A stretch of DNA of 64,000 nucleotides from Lepraria neglecta (Eukaryota > Ascomycota > Lecanoromycetes > Lecanorales > Stereocaulaceae), in assembly GCA_033220425.1 (NCBI GenBank), contig CM065647.1, forward strand, positions 5,208,001-5,272,000. Reading direction: 5' to 3'. Positions 1-10,219 of the stretch are shown in pieces. Position 1 is the first letter of the stretch; each line of letters begins with the position of its first letter. A program made the position numbers and the translations under genes. The notes below the pieces were generated by a model, which was given only the letters and a program-made list of their open reading frames with translations, searched no databases and was not told where the DNA came from.

Positions 1-554
1 CCAACCCGTGTTGGCCCCAAGGCATCGTTCCTGATGACCCTGGCTATGTGCTGTTGACAGAAGATAAATGGTACAACAACCCACCTAACCCCGACTACCG
101 AAAGTCCTACTCAGAACCTCCACCGGTGGGTCTTGCGAAGGAGGCGAAAATACCAACCGGAGCCAAACGGCCTGGGTCCCCTAGCAACAACAACCCGAAC
201 CCCCCCAAGCAAGCCAACACAGGCCCAGGAGGCCACAAGAGAGCTCTCGATATCATCGAAGATGGATTCATAATCCGCGACGTAAATTTAACACGCAGGC
301 TCACAGGCAAGGAGATGGAGCAAAATGTCGAAGTTCTTGACTGTGCAGACCGTACATGTTCCAACGAGCGCAGGGCTTTGGGCGAGGACGAGGACTTCAT
401 TGTCATTCCTGGAGTGGGCCCGCAAATGACGCCTCCTACAGGTGTTGACAGCGTTCCTACCAGTGTTGTTAGAGCCACGACTCTAGAAACCAAGGTCGAA
501 ACGCGGAAAGCGATCTCCCCTGAGCTCCCGGCGCCAACTGTCGCGACATCCTGA
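1..554 (+). CDS. 3' end of an unrecognised gene, cut by the window edge
   Basis: The frame is already open at base 3 (residues NPCWPQGIVPDD...) and runs without a stop to TGA at 552-554, so this is the C-terminal part of a longer protein whose start lies to the left. About 183 residues are visible. They are hydrophilic, rich in Pro, Asn and Gly in the first half, with no membrane segment or motif I recognise; this looks like a disordered tail. A GTG at base 48 is only an internal codon. An opposite-strand frame over 107-574 is a shadow. No function is proposed. Confidence 0.55.
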   Translation, partial: NPCWPQGIVPDDPGYVLLTEDKWYNNPPNPDYRKSYSEPPPVGLAKEAKIPTGAKRPGSPSNNNPNPPKQANTGPGGHKRALDIIEDGFIIRDVNLTRRLTGKEMEQNVEVLDCADRTCSNERRALGEDEDFIVIPGVGPQMTPPTGVDSVPTSVVRATTLETKVETRKAISPELPAPTVATS

Positions 555-826
555 ATTTTCTCCCGGCGTGACATAAATCGTGCTTAAGCAGGCACGGCGC
601 CAAAGATTCTCTGGGAGAATTGAAGCAGTCTGGAGCAAAAGTGGATGGCGGGCACTTCTAGCCAGGAGCAGGCTGTCTGTAGTTCGGCAAGCGTCCAGAA
701 TGTAAGGACTATCGGGAGTCATTGACGGGTTGGGACTAGCGTTAGACTTGGATGTAGATCCCGTTCAATATCAATTGCTTGGTGAATGCATTCCTCTTTC
801 TCAGAATTTCAAATCTTTTTTATAGC
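555..826. other. Non-coding stretch before the MITE
   Basis: No supported gene is seen from 555 to 826, nor in the 183 bases from 1439 to 1621 between the repeat and the next gene. Confidence 0.5.
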
Positions 827-1438
827 TGTTGCATCTCATTGGTGGAGGTCCCCGCTCCACGGACTCGGCATTAATTGATGGAAAAGGTACATCTTTGATG
901 GAGTCTCTCACGCAAAGAGTCTAGGTATCTATTCAATGGACTAATGCCGAGTCCCAGGAGCTATGGATCGTAATGACCGGCTAAGGCCGCCAACTGCCTA
1001 ATAGACTGTCTACCCGGAAGATACCTTAGAGCGAAATCTTGCCCCTATAAGCAACCCCTTAAAAGCACTAACTTGACGTTATAGGGGGCCTGTTCTGTCG
1101 CCTAGTTATTTAACCACGGGGGGCTTCTTTCCAGCCGGATCGCCCCTTGAGACTAGACGCTACCCTGTAGCTAGCCACCAGCTCGGACACTCCGGAAATT
1201 GATTTTATGGCCACGCCGGGGACCTATCATAGGCTCCCAATCGGCGGATAGGTGTGTGTCGAGAACTAGGCCCCCTGGCCTGCGCCCCGAGCGGACCCTA
1301 GGCGATAGTCTTTAGGGGTTCTTCCTGGGTACTTTCAGGTGAACATTAAAGAGGTGCCTTTTCCATTGATAGCTATCTCATCCACCAAGAACCCTGTCCC
1401 GTCCATGGATAACGTCACTCCACCAATGAGATGCAACA
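827..1438. mobile_element. MITE-like element with 21-bp terminal inverted repeats
   Basis: Bases 827-847 (TGTTGCATCTCATTGGTGGAG) are the exact reverse complement of 1418-1438. Further in, a second imperfect inverted match lies around 878-897 and 1346-1367 (core TGGAAAAGG). An internal 13-bp inverted pair lies at 861-873 and 942-954. No coding frame is seen inside. The flanks share TAGC on both sides (823-826 and 1439-1442), a possible 4-bp target duplication, but this is too short to be decisive. A non-autonomous DNA transposon is the simplest reading; the superfamily is not clear. Confidence 0.6.
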
Positions 1439-1621
1439 TAGCCAAAGGCTAGCCGTCCTTATTCTAAATCCGCTTCTTATATCACAAAAAGATCTCCTTC
1501 CACACCTCCTTTACCCTCTTCATGCACTCTTCTTTCCTGTAGTCGTTCGTACCCCAACCATGCGTGCGATAAACATCTTTTAATCTATCCATATCGTAGT
1601 AGTTGCATCTACTGATCATTC

Positions 1622-2357
1622 TCACATCGTTCGGTTCGGTAGGAATCTACAAGGATTATCAGAGTAGGTATTCCTGCTATGAACGGCGATAGACGCAGAA
1701 GTACGTACGACTTCCAATGATCTGAATTCCTCTTTCAGCATCTCGAAAAAGTCTTTGACACTATAGGCTGCGTGATCCCTCCATTCTTCTTCGGAATGAT
1801 CGCCCTTCCCCTGTAAAGCCCAGCATCAGCTCTGAGAAGGAAAATCTGGTACGATTCCCTTTTAAGGGAAGCGAGAAGCCTACCTGGGTTAGCTCAGTGG
1901 GTCGTGGACCTTGCTGAAAATCCATGATTGTGATCGTGCCTCTTTCCGTATCAATAAAGAAATAATATCCCTCCCTGCCTCCGGGAGTAGTCGCCAACGT
2001 CATAACGTGCGCTGGAACAATAGTTATTTCTTCGATGGGATCGCCTGACACGGGGGCACCTCGAAACCCAACTCCATTGTAATCCACGGCTGTTGTTTTT
2101 TCGTAGATTTCGTATGATTCGTCACAGTGTTCTTGACGTACGAAGGGGATATGCCGAATAAGATCTAGGACGTCGTTGTTCTTCTTCATTGCGGGGACGG
2201 CGGACGCGAGACGTTCGGGAGTGATGTTGGGCCATCCGCCTGGCGGAGGGTATTTGATCACGGATGCCGGTAAATGCAGTCCGACAAGAAATTCGTAAAA
2301 CGAAGTGAGCTCAGAGACGACCTCATCGCGAGAGTAGACTAATTTGTCGTTGGCCAT
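1622..2357 (-). CDS. Conserved fungal hypothetical protein, two exons
   Basis: Exon 1 is 2357-1884 and exon 2 is 1810-1622, with a 73-base intron (donor GTAGGC, acceptor TTTACAG). The spliced protein has 220 residues. Reading straight through the intron gives a shorter 198-residue frame that ends in a low-quality basic tail. Splicing instead gives a well-formed acidic and aromatic C-terminus (DFFEMLKEEF), which is why I prefer it. The N-terminus has a long helix-like stretch followed by a PPPGGWPNI motif. I recall similar proteins as hypothetical in many ascomycetes and know no function. There is no signal peptide or membrane segment. It is divergent to YIP1 across about 610 bases. Confidence 0.7.
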
Positions 2358-2967
2358 GGCGGGAGGAGTTGGAGAAGTGATCGATGTTGATACCGTTCAA
2401 TGATGAAGTGTCATTGTATTTATGCAATGACTTCCGATGACGACAGAATTCAGGATTCGGGAATCAGGCAGCGAAAAAAGCGGGATGCGGTATATTGTGC
2501 ACGTGAGTTGAGGACTCGAGACTTTGTAGGAGCTGAAGGAGCTGCGCACTTAGATGATTTTCAGCGCGTTCACGGACGATCATTCACGTCAGTAAGACCC
2601 AAAGTCGGTCTTGTTCATGGGGGTATGAGATGTATGCATTTCCATTCCACTTTGCTCACGGACATAACAATCCCGCTCGAGCTCAATCTCTTGAATCACC
2701 GCCCTGCCTGATCCAGAATTGCAAGCTGTTCAGTCGAATTCTCATCGCTGGATTTGTTATTGACTGGTCGAAGGGACGCCAAGCCTTTTCAGCCCTACGG
2801 ACAATTCTCAGAACACGTCTCGGCCAGCTTGCCTTGGAAACATTTCAGCTTCACCATATACCACCATTAAATAAACCCACTGCTTTTCTCAAACGTACAG
2901 CTGCAATTGTCCAGCCTAAATCCACACCACTCCACCGATCTGCCCCCTCCCCCTCTCCCCGGCCACC
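2358..2967. other. Divergent intergenic region upstream of YIP1
   Basis: This 610-base region separates two divergent genes and must hold both promoters. Just before the YIP1 start lies a strongly pyrimidine-rich run (about 2938-2963), common in fungal leaders, followed by a good ATG context (CCACCATGG). No further gene is supported. Confidence 0.45.
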
Positions 2968-4086
2968 ATGGCCTATAACTACCCGCAACAGCCCCAACAA
3001 AAATACAATCCCAATCCCTCGAACAACCTCAATTTCTACCAATCCAACTACGCACAGCCCGTCTCCGGCCATACAACCCCCTCACAAGCCCAGTACTATG
3101 GCCAGCAATCCCCAGGGAGCAGCCAAGCGTATGGGGGCGCATCAGGCTTTGGTACTGCTCCGGCATTTGGACAGGGCGTTAGCGGGAGGATGGGGGAGCA
3201 CGGGGGTTTGAGGACAGGCTGGCTGGCGGCATTCGGAACCGAGGGGTATGACGGGGAACCACCTCTGTTGCAGGAACTGGGGGTGAATTTTGGACATATT
3301 AAAGGAAAGGTATGTCAGGCAGCTATTTCTTCCATCGAGCACGAAAGGGTTAGGCAACGTGAAGTTGCCCACGATGCAGTGACTCCGAGAGTTCAAGCAC
3401 CCACTGGTCGCTGCGTGAACCAGAAGCTTGCAAAAGCCTCGATGGTCGTGTTACGAGGCTACAGACAGATCATCAGCCTAACCTCTCCCCAGACACTTAC
3501 AGTCCTCAACCCCCTCCACCCAATATCCCAACACATAATGGACGACTCCGATCTCGCGGGCCCAATCCTCTTCTTCCTCCTCTTCGGCACCTTCCTCCTC
3601 TTTTCCGGAAAAGTTCATTTCGGCTACATCTACGGTCTCGCCCTTGTCGGCTCTCTCTCCCTCCACACAATATTCTCTCTAATGTCCCCGGATCCCTCGT
3701 CCTCATCCCCCAGCAGCACACCCGCATACCCTCCTCCCTCCTCCCACGATCACATGAGCGGCGGCCAAATACCAGGGCAATTATCTAGCACGCTTACGCT
3801 TGCGAGGTCAGCAAGTGTATTGGGGTATTGTCTCTTACCGCTTGTGTTGACGAGTTTTGTGGGTGTGGTGCTGCCGATGGATACGGCGATGGGGTATGTG
3901 ATTAGTAGCGCGGCGATTTGTTGGTGTACGTATAGTAGTAGTAAGATGTTTTGTGCTGTGGGGAGAATGCGGAGTATGCGGGGGCTGGTGGCGTATCCGT
4001 TGGGGCTGTTTTATGTTGGTTTTGGGATTATGGGGATTTTTAGTAGTAAGGGGGGTGGGAATTTGCAGAGGGCTGCGACTGCGTGA
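2968..4086 (+). CDS. YIP1: Yip1 family ER/Golgi membrane protein
   Basis: Exons 2968-3309 and 3493-4086 flank a 183-base intron (donor GTATGT, acceptor CCCCAG). The intron length is a multiple of three and contains no stop, so an unspliced frame also looks open; family alignment removes it. The spliced protein has 311 residues. The N-terminal third is a Gln/Asn/Pro/Tyr-rich cytosolic tail. Then come the family signatures EPPLLQELGVNF and, after the intron, LNPLHPISQHIMDDSDLAGP, followed by about five hydrophobic segments. Yip1 proteins bind prenylated Rab GTPases and act in ER-to-Golgi vesicle formation. The gene is convergent with the Ufd1-like gene, 144 bases apart. Confidence 0.92.
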   Translation: MAYNYPQQPQQKYNPNPSNNLNFYQSNYAQPVSGHTTPSQAQYYGQQSPGSSQAYGGASGFGTAPAFGQGVSGRMGEHGGLRTGWLAAFGTEGYDGEPPLLQELGVNFGHIKGKVCQAAISSIEHERVRQREVAHDAVTPRVQAPTGRCVNQKLAKASMVVLRGYRQIISLTSPQTLTVLNPLHPISQHIMDDSDLAGPILFFLLFGTFLLFSGKVHFGYIYGLALVGSLSLHTIFSLMSPDPSSSSPSSTPAYPPPSSHDHMSGGQIPGQLSSTLTLARSASVLGYCLLPLVLTSFVGVVLPMDTAMGYVISSAAICWCTYSSSKMFCAVGRMRSMRGLVAYPLGLFYVGFGIMGIFSSKGGGNLQRAATA

Positions 4087-4230
4087 GGAGGTGACGGGGG
4101 GATGGGGGTGGCTGTATATAGATGATAGAGTAATGTAAAGGCATCTTTGGGACAAAGCGGGTATGGTTATGAAATCATGTCTAATGCAGATCTATGATGC
4201 ATCTAGTGAGCTGGTCTATGTAAACGGGTA

Positions 4231-6597
4231 TTATCTCGCGGTCTCAGCTCTAGTAGGCGCATAATCCTTCAACCAACCTCTCCCCTTATCCAAGTCTCCT
4301 CCTTCCACCTCTAACGCAGCGACACACCACTCGAAGTCATACCCGCTTCCGAACCCCTCTTTCTCCCTCCCCTTTCCCTTCAAACTCCCGGGTTCACCTC
4401 CTTCAGCAGCCATCATCTCAGCCAACGTTCTCCGCTTCTGATTCGCCTCATCAGTACAAAAGTGCACAGGAGCTCTCATATCCTTGAGGTTGTCTAATGT
4501 CGGCTTGATCATGCTCAAAGCTTCTTTAGAAGTGATTGCTTGCCCTTCTTGTAGCAAGCCGAGATTCTTGCGGCCAATCTTGCAGAACTCATTCCTGCAC
4601 CAAGGTTGACCGCAACCGGTCAATAGCTGCGTGAGATACTTCCTCTCCACTCGTCGCTTGAGCGCTTTGCCGTCTGGATCATACATTGATACGTAGAGTG
4701 GGCCAAAGCAGACATCGCATACTCCCAGGTCATTTCGGGATCCTTGCACCCTGACTTCGCCGCCTTTTCCTATACCATCGAGAGTTCGGCCGCAGTTGAC
4801 GTTTCGGCAGACACGCGGTTTTTGGCGAGACAAGCGTTGTAAGTCGTGATGCTTCAAATGGGTAGTCATATCCCGTAGTCTGACGATCTTCGCGCATATG
4901 TGGCATTCGGTGGTCCTGGCACCATCGGAGAGTTCATGAGGCGTGAGACCCGAGAGAATGACTTCTGCAGAGTCAGCAGATGGGTCATCAGGACCTTGTT
5001 GTGGGACTTGGAGATGGCAGAATTGACATAGAATTAGTTTCCCAGGGCAGGTGGTTGTGCGGTGATGGGCGAGGTCTGGCGTATTGGCGGCATTGTAATC
5101 ACAGAATGAACAGATGGCTGGCGCGTGCGTCAAAGTGTCGTGTTTGGTTCGAGAAGAGGGGTTGTTGCCGTAAGAATTGTCGTGTGGGCAGTGCCAATGG
5201 TTCTTCCACTCAGGAGAAGATTTCTGAAAGACATTTTGGCAGTGAGGACAGAGGATGTTGTTCCGAAGACAGAAATTCTGGTGGAGAAACATCGTACGTT
5301 TGGGCACAGCTTGGTTGCAGTTGGTGCAACGTTCTTCGTCAGGGCCGAGGGGTATGTCGTCGGTCATAGTGGTATGAGCGGTAGCGGTAGTAGAGGTTTC
5401 GTCAGTCAATGAGACCCGCAAGTTATACTGAATCGGTACGTGAGCTTGGGCGTCTTCGACTTGGTCTTCGTAGCCCCTAACGGACACCCAAAGCGCTTCC
5501 GCATTGTCAAGCTCGCTATTTGTGTGGCGCAATTTGATTCTCTTGAATGCTTTATTCGAGAAATCACCGAAGACATGTTCAGTCTCGCGAGGCCTGCTAC
5601 GGTGCTTTGGTCCGTGCGGTGTAATAAAGAGATCGATGTCGTTCTCCGGGTCAAAGGCGGTAAGCTCGAACTCGATGTTTTGTGTTCTATCCCACTGGCC
5701 AATGGTGTAGTCAACGTAATCTCCAGGTCGAACCTGGCCAGTCTCATTGGTATCTATGAATATCTTTCCACCTGCAGAGCTACCATCACTCGTCCCTGGA
5801 GCCCTTTTCGATTTCTCCACCAACCTTTTCAACGTTTCCCTCGCTTGCTCTTCATTGAGAGGCTCAATGTCAACTTCTAGGTCCGTGTCAACGAGGGTTA
5901 TTGCCTCCTCATTTGGCTTCAGTCCATCCACCAGGAATCGAAATGTCTCCTTCCCGGCAGGAATATTCAGAACCTCGCCATTCGTCAGTGTCGTATAGTT
6001 GTCTCGGAGATATTGCTCCAATAGCGCTTTCCAATCCTCGGGATCATAGCCGGCTTCCAGTGGCCGCAGCTTCACATATGTCCCTTTCGGCAGCTCTTGA
6101 ACATGCACCGTAAGCTTTGCCAATGCTTCGGTCACCTCGTGTATTCCCGATCCATTGACCTCAGCGCCTGTTGAGGTCCCGTTGATATTGTCTAAACTCT
6201 TTTCGCCACCAAATCCCAACGACTGCCTCAAGAACGAACTAAGCCCCACCGCATTATCGCCGGCCGAAAACTCCCGAATGCCTGCAAAAACTATCCTGCC
6301 GTTCTCTGGATTGACTAGCCTGAAAGTCAGGGGATGCGGAAGCTGTTGTTGCCTCTCAACCAGTTGTTCCCTCGCCTGGCGCTCGGCGGCAAAGCTGTAA
6401 GGATTGTAGGGATCGAAGGTCGAGGTCTGAGGCTGCGCGGTATTTGCAACAGTGACCATTGCCGCTGACAGTAGTTGCTCGAGAGCAGAAGGAGGGAGGG
6501 TAATTTTATCGCCTCTCAGAGGCGGTGTTGACTCAGGAGGTAGTACATCTAATTGGGTAGACCATTTCAGTGATGGCCGATCAAGGTTGGTGTTCAT
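4231..6597 (-). CDS. Ufd1-domain protein with zinc fingers, AZUL-like module and UBA-like tail
   Basis: This is a single exon of 788 residues. Near the N-terminus is the Ufd1-type signature LPPSALEQLL (about 33-42), then a beta-rich region and an acidic linker, matching the substrate-binding domain of Ufd1, a cofactor of the Cdc48/p97 ATPase in ubiquitin-dependent extraction. The middle has Cys/His pairs of TRAF/C2H2 type, starting at CTNCNQAVPKRTMFLHQNFC near residue 421. Near 670-740 lies LLTGCGQPWCRNEFCKIGRK, which resembles the AZUL zinc module known from UBE3A. The last 45 residues (FEWCVAALEVEGGDLDKGRG) look like a UBA helix bundle. It is much longer than yeast Ufd1 (about 360), so it is a fungal Ufd1-like paralogue rather than UFD1 itself. 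The AZUL and UBA calls are inference from pattern. Confidence 0.85.
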   Translation of the reverse strand: MNTNLDRPSLKWSTQLDVLPPESTPPLRGDKITLPPSALEQLLSAAMVTVANTAQPQTSTFDPYNPYSFAAERQAREQLVERQQQLPHPLTFRLVNPENGRIVFAGIREFSAGDNAVGLSSFLRQSLGFGGEKSLDNINGTSTGAEVNGSGIHEVTEALAKLTVHVQELPKGTYVKLRPLEAGYDPEDWKALLEQYLRDNYTTLTNGEVLNIPAGKETFRFLVDGLKPNEEAITLVDTDLEVDIEPLNEEQARETLKRLVEKSKRAPGTSDGSSAGGKIFIDTNETGQVRPGDYVDYTIGQWDRTQNIEFELTAFDPENDIDLFITPHGPKHRSRPRETEHVFGDFSNKAFKRIKLRHTNSELDNAEALWVSVRGYEDQVEDAQAHVPIQYNLRVSLTDETSTTATAHTTMTDDIPLGPDEERCTNCNQAVPKRTMFLHQNFCLRNNILCPHCQNVFQKSSPEWKNHWHCPHDNSYGNNPSSRTKHDTLTHAPAICSFCDYNAANTPDLAHHRTTTCPGKLILCQFCHLQVPQQGPDDPSADSAEVILSGLTPHELSDGARTTECHICAKIVRLRDMTTHLKHHDLQRLSRQKPRVCRNVNCGRTLDGIGKGGEVRVQGSRNDLGVCDVCFGPLYVSMYDPDGKALKRRVERKYLTQLLTGCGQPWCRNEFCKIGRKNLGLLQEGQAITSKEALSMIKPTLDNLKDMRAPVHFCTDEANQKRRTLAEMMAAEGGEPGSLKGKGREKEGFGSGYDFEWCVAALEVEGGDLDKGRGWLKDYAPTRAETAR

Positions 6598-6945
6598 GGT
6601 GGATCGTGCAGGGAAAGCTCAAAGACTCGCGGTGTCTGGTGTCGCATCTTGAAGAAGGCGGAGCGTTGCGTTCGATTCACTCATCGTTGTCATTCTGGAA
6701 GCATCGACGGAAATGTCATCAAGGATGTCGCTTGCCTCTTAGGGCTAGGGCTACCTGAAACTAGGACACAAATTCGGAACCCCGAAAATGAGTTTGCCAT
6801 CTCGGGCCTGAGAGAATCTATCTTTCACCTGAATGCAAGTTCCTAAAGATCATTCGGGTTCCATTCATCTATCTCGGAAGGCGTGCCCACGAGAAGATAC
6901 CATCATCAGATAAATGACCAACGCTCTTCATGATTAACCAACTAC
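6598..6945. other. Upstream region of the Ufd1-like gene
   Basis: About 350 bases with no supported gene; presumably holds the promoter of the minus-strand Ufd1-like gene. Small open frames here lack family features. Confidence 0.4.
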
Positions 6946-8470
6946 TTAAGGTCTTGGCGGTTTAGATGGTTGGTTTGCCCTTTTTTCCCTCGTAATTGGT
7001 CCGGTTTGAGATTAAAATGGTCTATTTAGACGGTTTGAATTATATGGTTGGTGGTTTAAACCATTAAAACCGTTGGTTTGGAGGAGTAAATAAAGGCTCT
7101 TAATCGGGTTAGCGAGTTATCTAGAAGAGTTAGTAGCCCTAACCCTATACCCGAGGTTTGCCCGCAGAAATTCAAGCCTAATCCGAGATACAATTGCTTA
7201 ACCCGAATCACTACCTCACCAAATACCGCTCTCGTTCAAGAGGGTGAGCAGCGCCGCTATATCACCCGCACCGGGTGAGGCGAGGGTGAGCCGCAGCTGA
7301 AGGGACCCATTCGAGCTCCACAGCCTTCGGTTAGACTTACTTCAAGCCATGAAGCCTACTTTCGGCCCCCTCTAACAACCTCGACACGGTACTGTAATAT
7401 ATAGGTGTGTTGGCAGTACTGGTCCATTGGCCTGCAAGGTGGTCTCGGGTAAGCTTCCCAAATAGTGCGAGCGGCGCTCAAGCTCCGCTCCCACGGCTGA
7501 GACACCTATATAGCGCGGCTGGCCTTGAGTGGTAGGAGGGCAGCGATTAGTTTGTACAATCACCAGTAGTAATCCAGCCTCTCTGTGGATATCCCCGTGT
7601 CGTACCTGCTCACGCTCCGTCTGCGCTGCTAGTTGGCCACGCCGCTCCGAATTACTCTTACAATTACCTAGAATCCATCATGCCGCCCGATTCTTTGTGG
7701 TCTAAGCATGCATCATATGGTCTCACTAAGCCTCTCCTTGTCTCCGGAAAGATGTTGGCCGTCGTTCTCAAGCCTGAATGCAGCTCCACTTCCAAGTCTA
7801 AGGAACAGCTCATGGAGCTCTTGTGCCTTGGGTAGGTCATGGCACCCTTTCGAAAAGCTCATTATCTGATAGAGCCGATTCTCACTGGCGAGGCTAACAG
7901 CAAGACACCAAACATTAGTCGCTTGGAACTCACATTGCACAAGGATCCAGCTCTCTCAGAAGCTTTTAATATCCCTTCCCAACTATCAAGCCAAGTAATA
8001 AGCTCCGCAGCCCCCTCCGTCCATGCTGATCGCACTCGCAATCGACCTCTGCGAAAAGGTGTCATCCTCCCAAAGAAATCGACTCAAGCCCAAATATCAT
8101 TCCCTCAGCCTACTCAAAGAGATACAGACGATTACATACCACTCGAAGACATCCCTACAAAGTATCGAAGAACAGCTGGAAGGCGCAGTTTGCTAGATAA
8201 CGAGGACGATACGCCGCACTTTTGACTTCAACTCCCGAGGAAACTCGCAGCGAGCTCGAGCTTAGGATTACCTAATTTTGGTGAGATTTACACCAAAACC
8301 AGGTTTTATTTGGCTCCTTTCAATGATCCAGCCCTTGAACCATTTAAAACCAGTGACTACTAGTTTTAATGGTTTAGACGGTTTGACTTCCAAACCAGAC
8401 CACTAACCACTTATATCTCGTAGTTGGTCCGATTTGCGTTTGAAACCGGACCATCGAGACCATAAACAGC
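6946..8470. mobile_element. Degenerate hAT-like non-autonomous element (probable)
   Basis: Both edges carry clusters of GGTTTGG / TTTAGACGGTTTGA / CTCGTA(A/G)TTGGTCCG motifs. The left cluster is about 6946-7085 and the right about 8300-8470. Some matches are direct (TTTAGACGGTTTGA at both ends) and some inverted (CTAAACCATTAAAAC-type). Subterminal repeats of this kind are familiar from hAT elements. Ends are diverged, I cannot fix exact termini or an 8-bp target duplication, and no transposase is present. The enclosed segment contains one spliced gene (7680-8225) described separately. Confidence 0.4.
7680..8225 (+). CDS. Small unrecognised protein inside the repeat-bounded segment
   Basis: Exons 7680-7831 and 7901-8225 are joined over a 69-base intron (donor GTAGGT, acceptor CTAACAG), giving 158 residues. 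Without splicing, the first frame stops at TAG 7833-7835; the splice rescues a continuous protein. The first 70 residues (SKSKEQLMELLCLG, then KTPNISRLELTLHK) could form a SAP-like helix pair; this is only a pattern impression. The second half is Arg/Lys/Pro/Gln-rich and probably disordered. The location between repeat clusters suggests either cargo of a DNA transposon or a transposon-derived accessory gene. No function is claimed. Confidence 0.45.
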
Positions 8471-8708
8471 GTTGTAAATGACGGATTGTTGCAGCCTGAT
8501 GTCTCTATTCGATTGCTTCATGCGATTTCATTATCTATCTCCGTTGCTAGAAAACAGACGGAGACGTCTATAACAGTGTCATGAATCTCTCCCATTCCCT
8601 TACTTAGTCAATTCAGTGTTTATCCACTGCTACAAAACCCTAGCTTAGTACTTTTTCAAAAGTCCAGAAAGACATCTTCATCTCTCGATCCCATCTGTCC
8701 ATCACACC

Positions 8709-9255
8709 ATGGCGCGCGATAGCAGAAGCACCGCGTCCCTCACCCGAAACGCCGAACTCACCAAATCCTAGACTCTAGACGACAACATGGCCGAAATCAT
8801 AAAGAAGTGCGAACCCTTCATAGTCATCATCTGCTGCACCGATGGTCGCGGCGACCCTCGAAAAGTTTTCGGCCCAAAGGACAACGAAGCAGTCGTACAA
8901 GCCAATTGCGGCGGCCGCGTCACAAACGACGTACTGCGAACGCTCCACGTACTAGACGCACTCTCAAACGAGGGGGTAGGCACGGTAATCGTGGCGCACC
9001 ATACTGACTGCGGCATGATGAACGCGACTGACGACGATCTGAGAGCGCGGATGAAGAGGAAGTGGCCTGAGAAGGCGGGGAAAACTGAGGGGATACGGTT
9101 TGAGGCGTTTGCGAAGGATTTGAGGCAGAATGTTAGAGGTGAGATGGCTGTTGTTAAGGGCGATCCGTACTCGGGGAAGAGGGAGGGGGCCGGAGGTGCT
9201 TGGGTATGTTTTTGATATTGAGACGGGGATGGCGGAGGAGGTGGTGATGGATTGA
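8709..9255 (+). pseudogene. Broken beta-carbonic anhydrase-like gene
   Basis: The frame starting at ATG 8709 has an N-terminus of the right kind (LTRNAELTK) but meets TAG at 8769-8771. The same frame continues as MAEIIKKCEPFIVIICCTDG and holds the beta-class zinc motif: Cys-x-Asp-x-Arg in CTDGR, and His-x-x-Cys in HHTDC. Near 9185-9205 a second break occurs: the running frame ends at TGA 9213-9215, while a shifted frame carries the expected family C-terminus (LGYVFDIETGMAEEVV) to TGA 9253-9255. Two independent breaks argue for a pseudogene. Translation from ATG 8787 of a shortened protein cannot be excluded. Intact enzymes hydrate CO2 to bicarbonate. Confidence 0.75.
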
Positions 9256-10219
9256 GAACGAGTAATATTTGAGATCAAAGAGTCCTTGGGGCCTGTCAGT
9301 GAAAAGCTTACGCATTGGTATGAAGGCAAATTACGTATTTAGCCCCCAAACGTTGGATTTTCCCTAGATCTATGGGACAGGTGGCAAGCTGGCGCATGAC
9401 TAAGGCATCATGGTAATCATCTACTAAAAAAAAAGGCAAAACAAAAAGATTGATCGATCTCATAGCTCGGTGGTTTGACTGGAACCGGAGAGGAGAAGTA
9501 GGAAAGACTTACTCGATGATTCTGACTAAGAGGTTCAATTCAAGGGTCAACGCAGATCAGGTGGGGTATCGCAGGTCATCGACGCAGGGGTCATCGAGGT
9601 CAGGGGTTATCCGCAGCACCGGTTGATACTACCAAGCCTGTCGACAGCCGACAGTTATGAACTCAAGTCAGATCTGTAGTGAATGTCAGCTGGGAATAAG
9701 GGTTTGAAATCGTACCACTGAGCTAAGATGATTAATCTTTTGTGAAGATGATGTTGTGACATGTGAAATGAATAGTGATAATAGAGCGTTTCGTTATGCA
9801 TAGCATTTAGCTTCCCGAACCTGCTATGCAATAAATCGTCAACGCAGCTCCTGGACACTCTCTTAGAGAATTTGGGTCCTGGACATTCAATATATCTAGT
9901 CTGTTTTCTTCGATTATAGTTTGCAACATGCCGTCTGCGACAAAACTCCGATACAATTTTTTTACTCATTTCCAAAAGGCATTCCACCTCCACTGCTCCT
10001 CACAAATTCCCAATCTTTCGAGGCATCTCGGCTACTGTAGTCGACACGCCGATCTGCCTGACCTATTACAAGAGTCCAGCCATCAAGCCGATCAAAGGAG
10101 TCGGATTAGCTAGTAGGGAACCTACTATGCAATATAACAACAGGCTAGAAAAGACGATTAAGAAAGTGGCTCCTTGAGCTTGGTATATACTCCATCCCGA
10201 CATAGCTGCATGCTTCGAA
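9256..10219. other. Gene-poor stretch
   Basis: About 960 bases without a supported gene. It holds a short A-rich run near 9427 and a GGTCATCGA-type short repeat around 9556-9605. A 112-codon minus-strand frame (9655-9993) has no recognisable feature and is treated as chance. Confidence 0.45.

Noticed and set aside
107-574. 155-codon minus-strand frame
   Set aside because: Antisense of the partial gene at 1-554, which is open from the window edge; no motif.
3310-3492. In-frame extra 61 residues in YIP1
   Set aside because: The segment interrupts a conserved YIP1 stretch and has perfect intron ends; it is an open intron.
9655-9993. 112-codon minus-strand frame
   Set aside because: No domain, neighbour or splice support; length is within chance for this much sequence.
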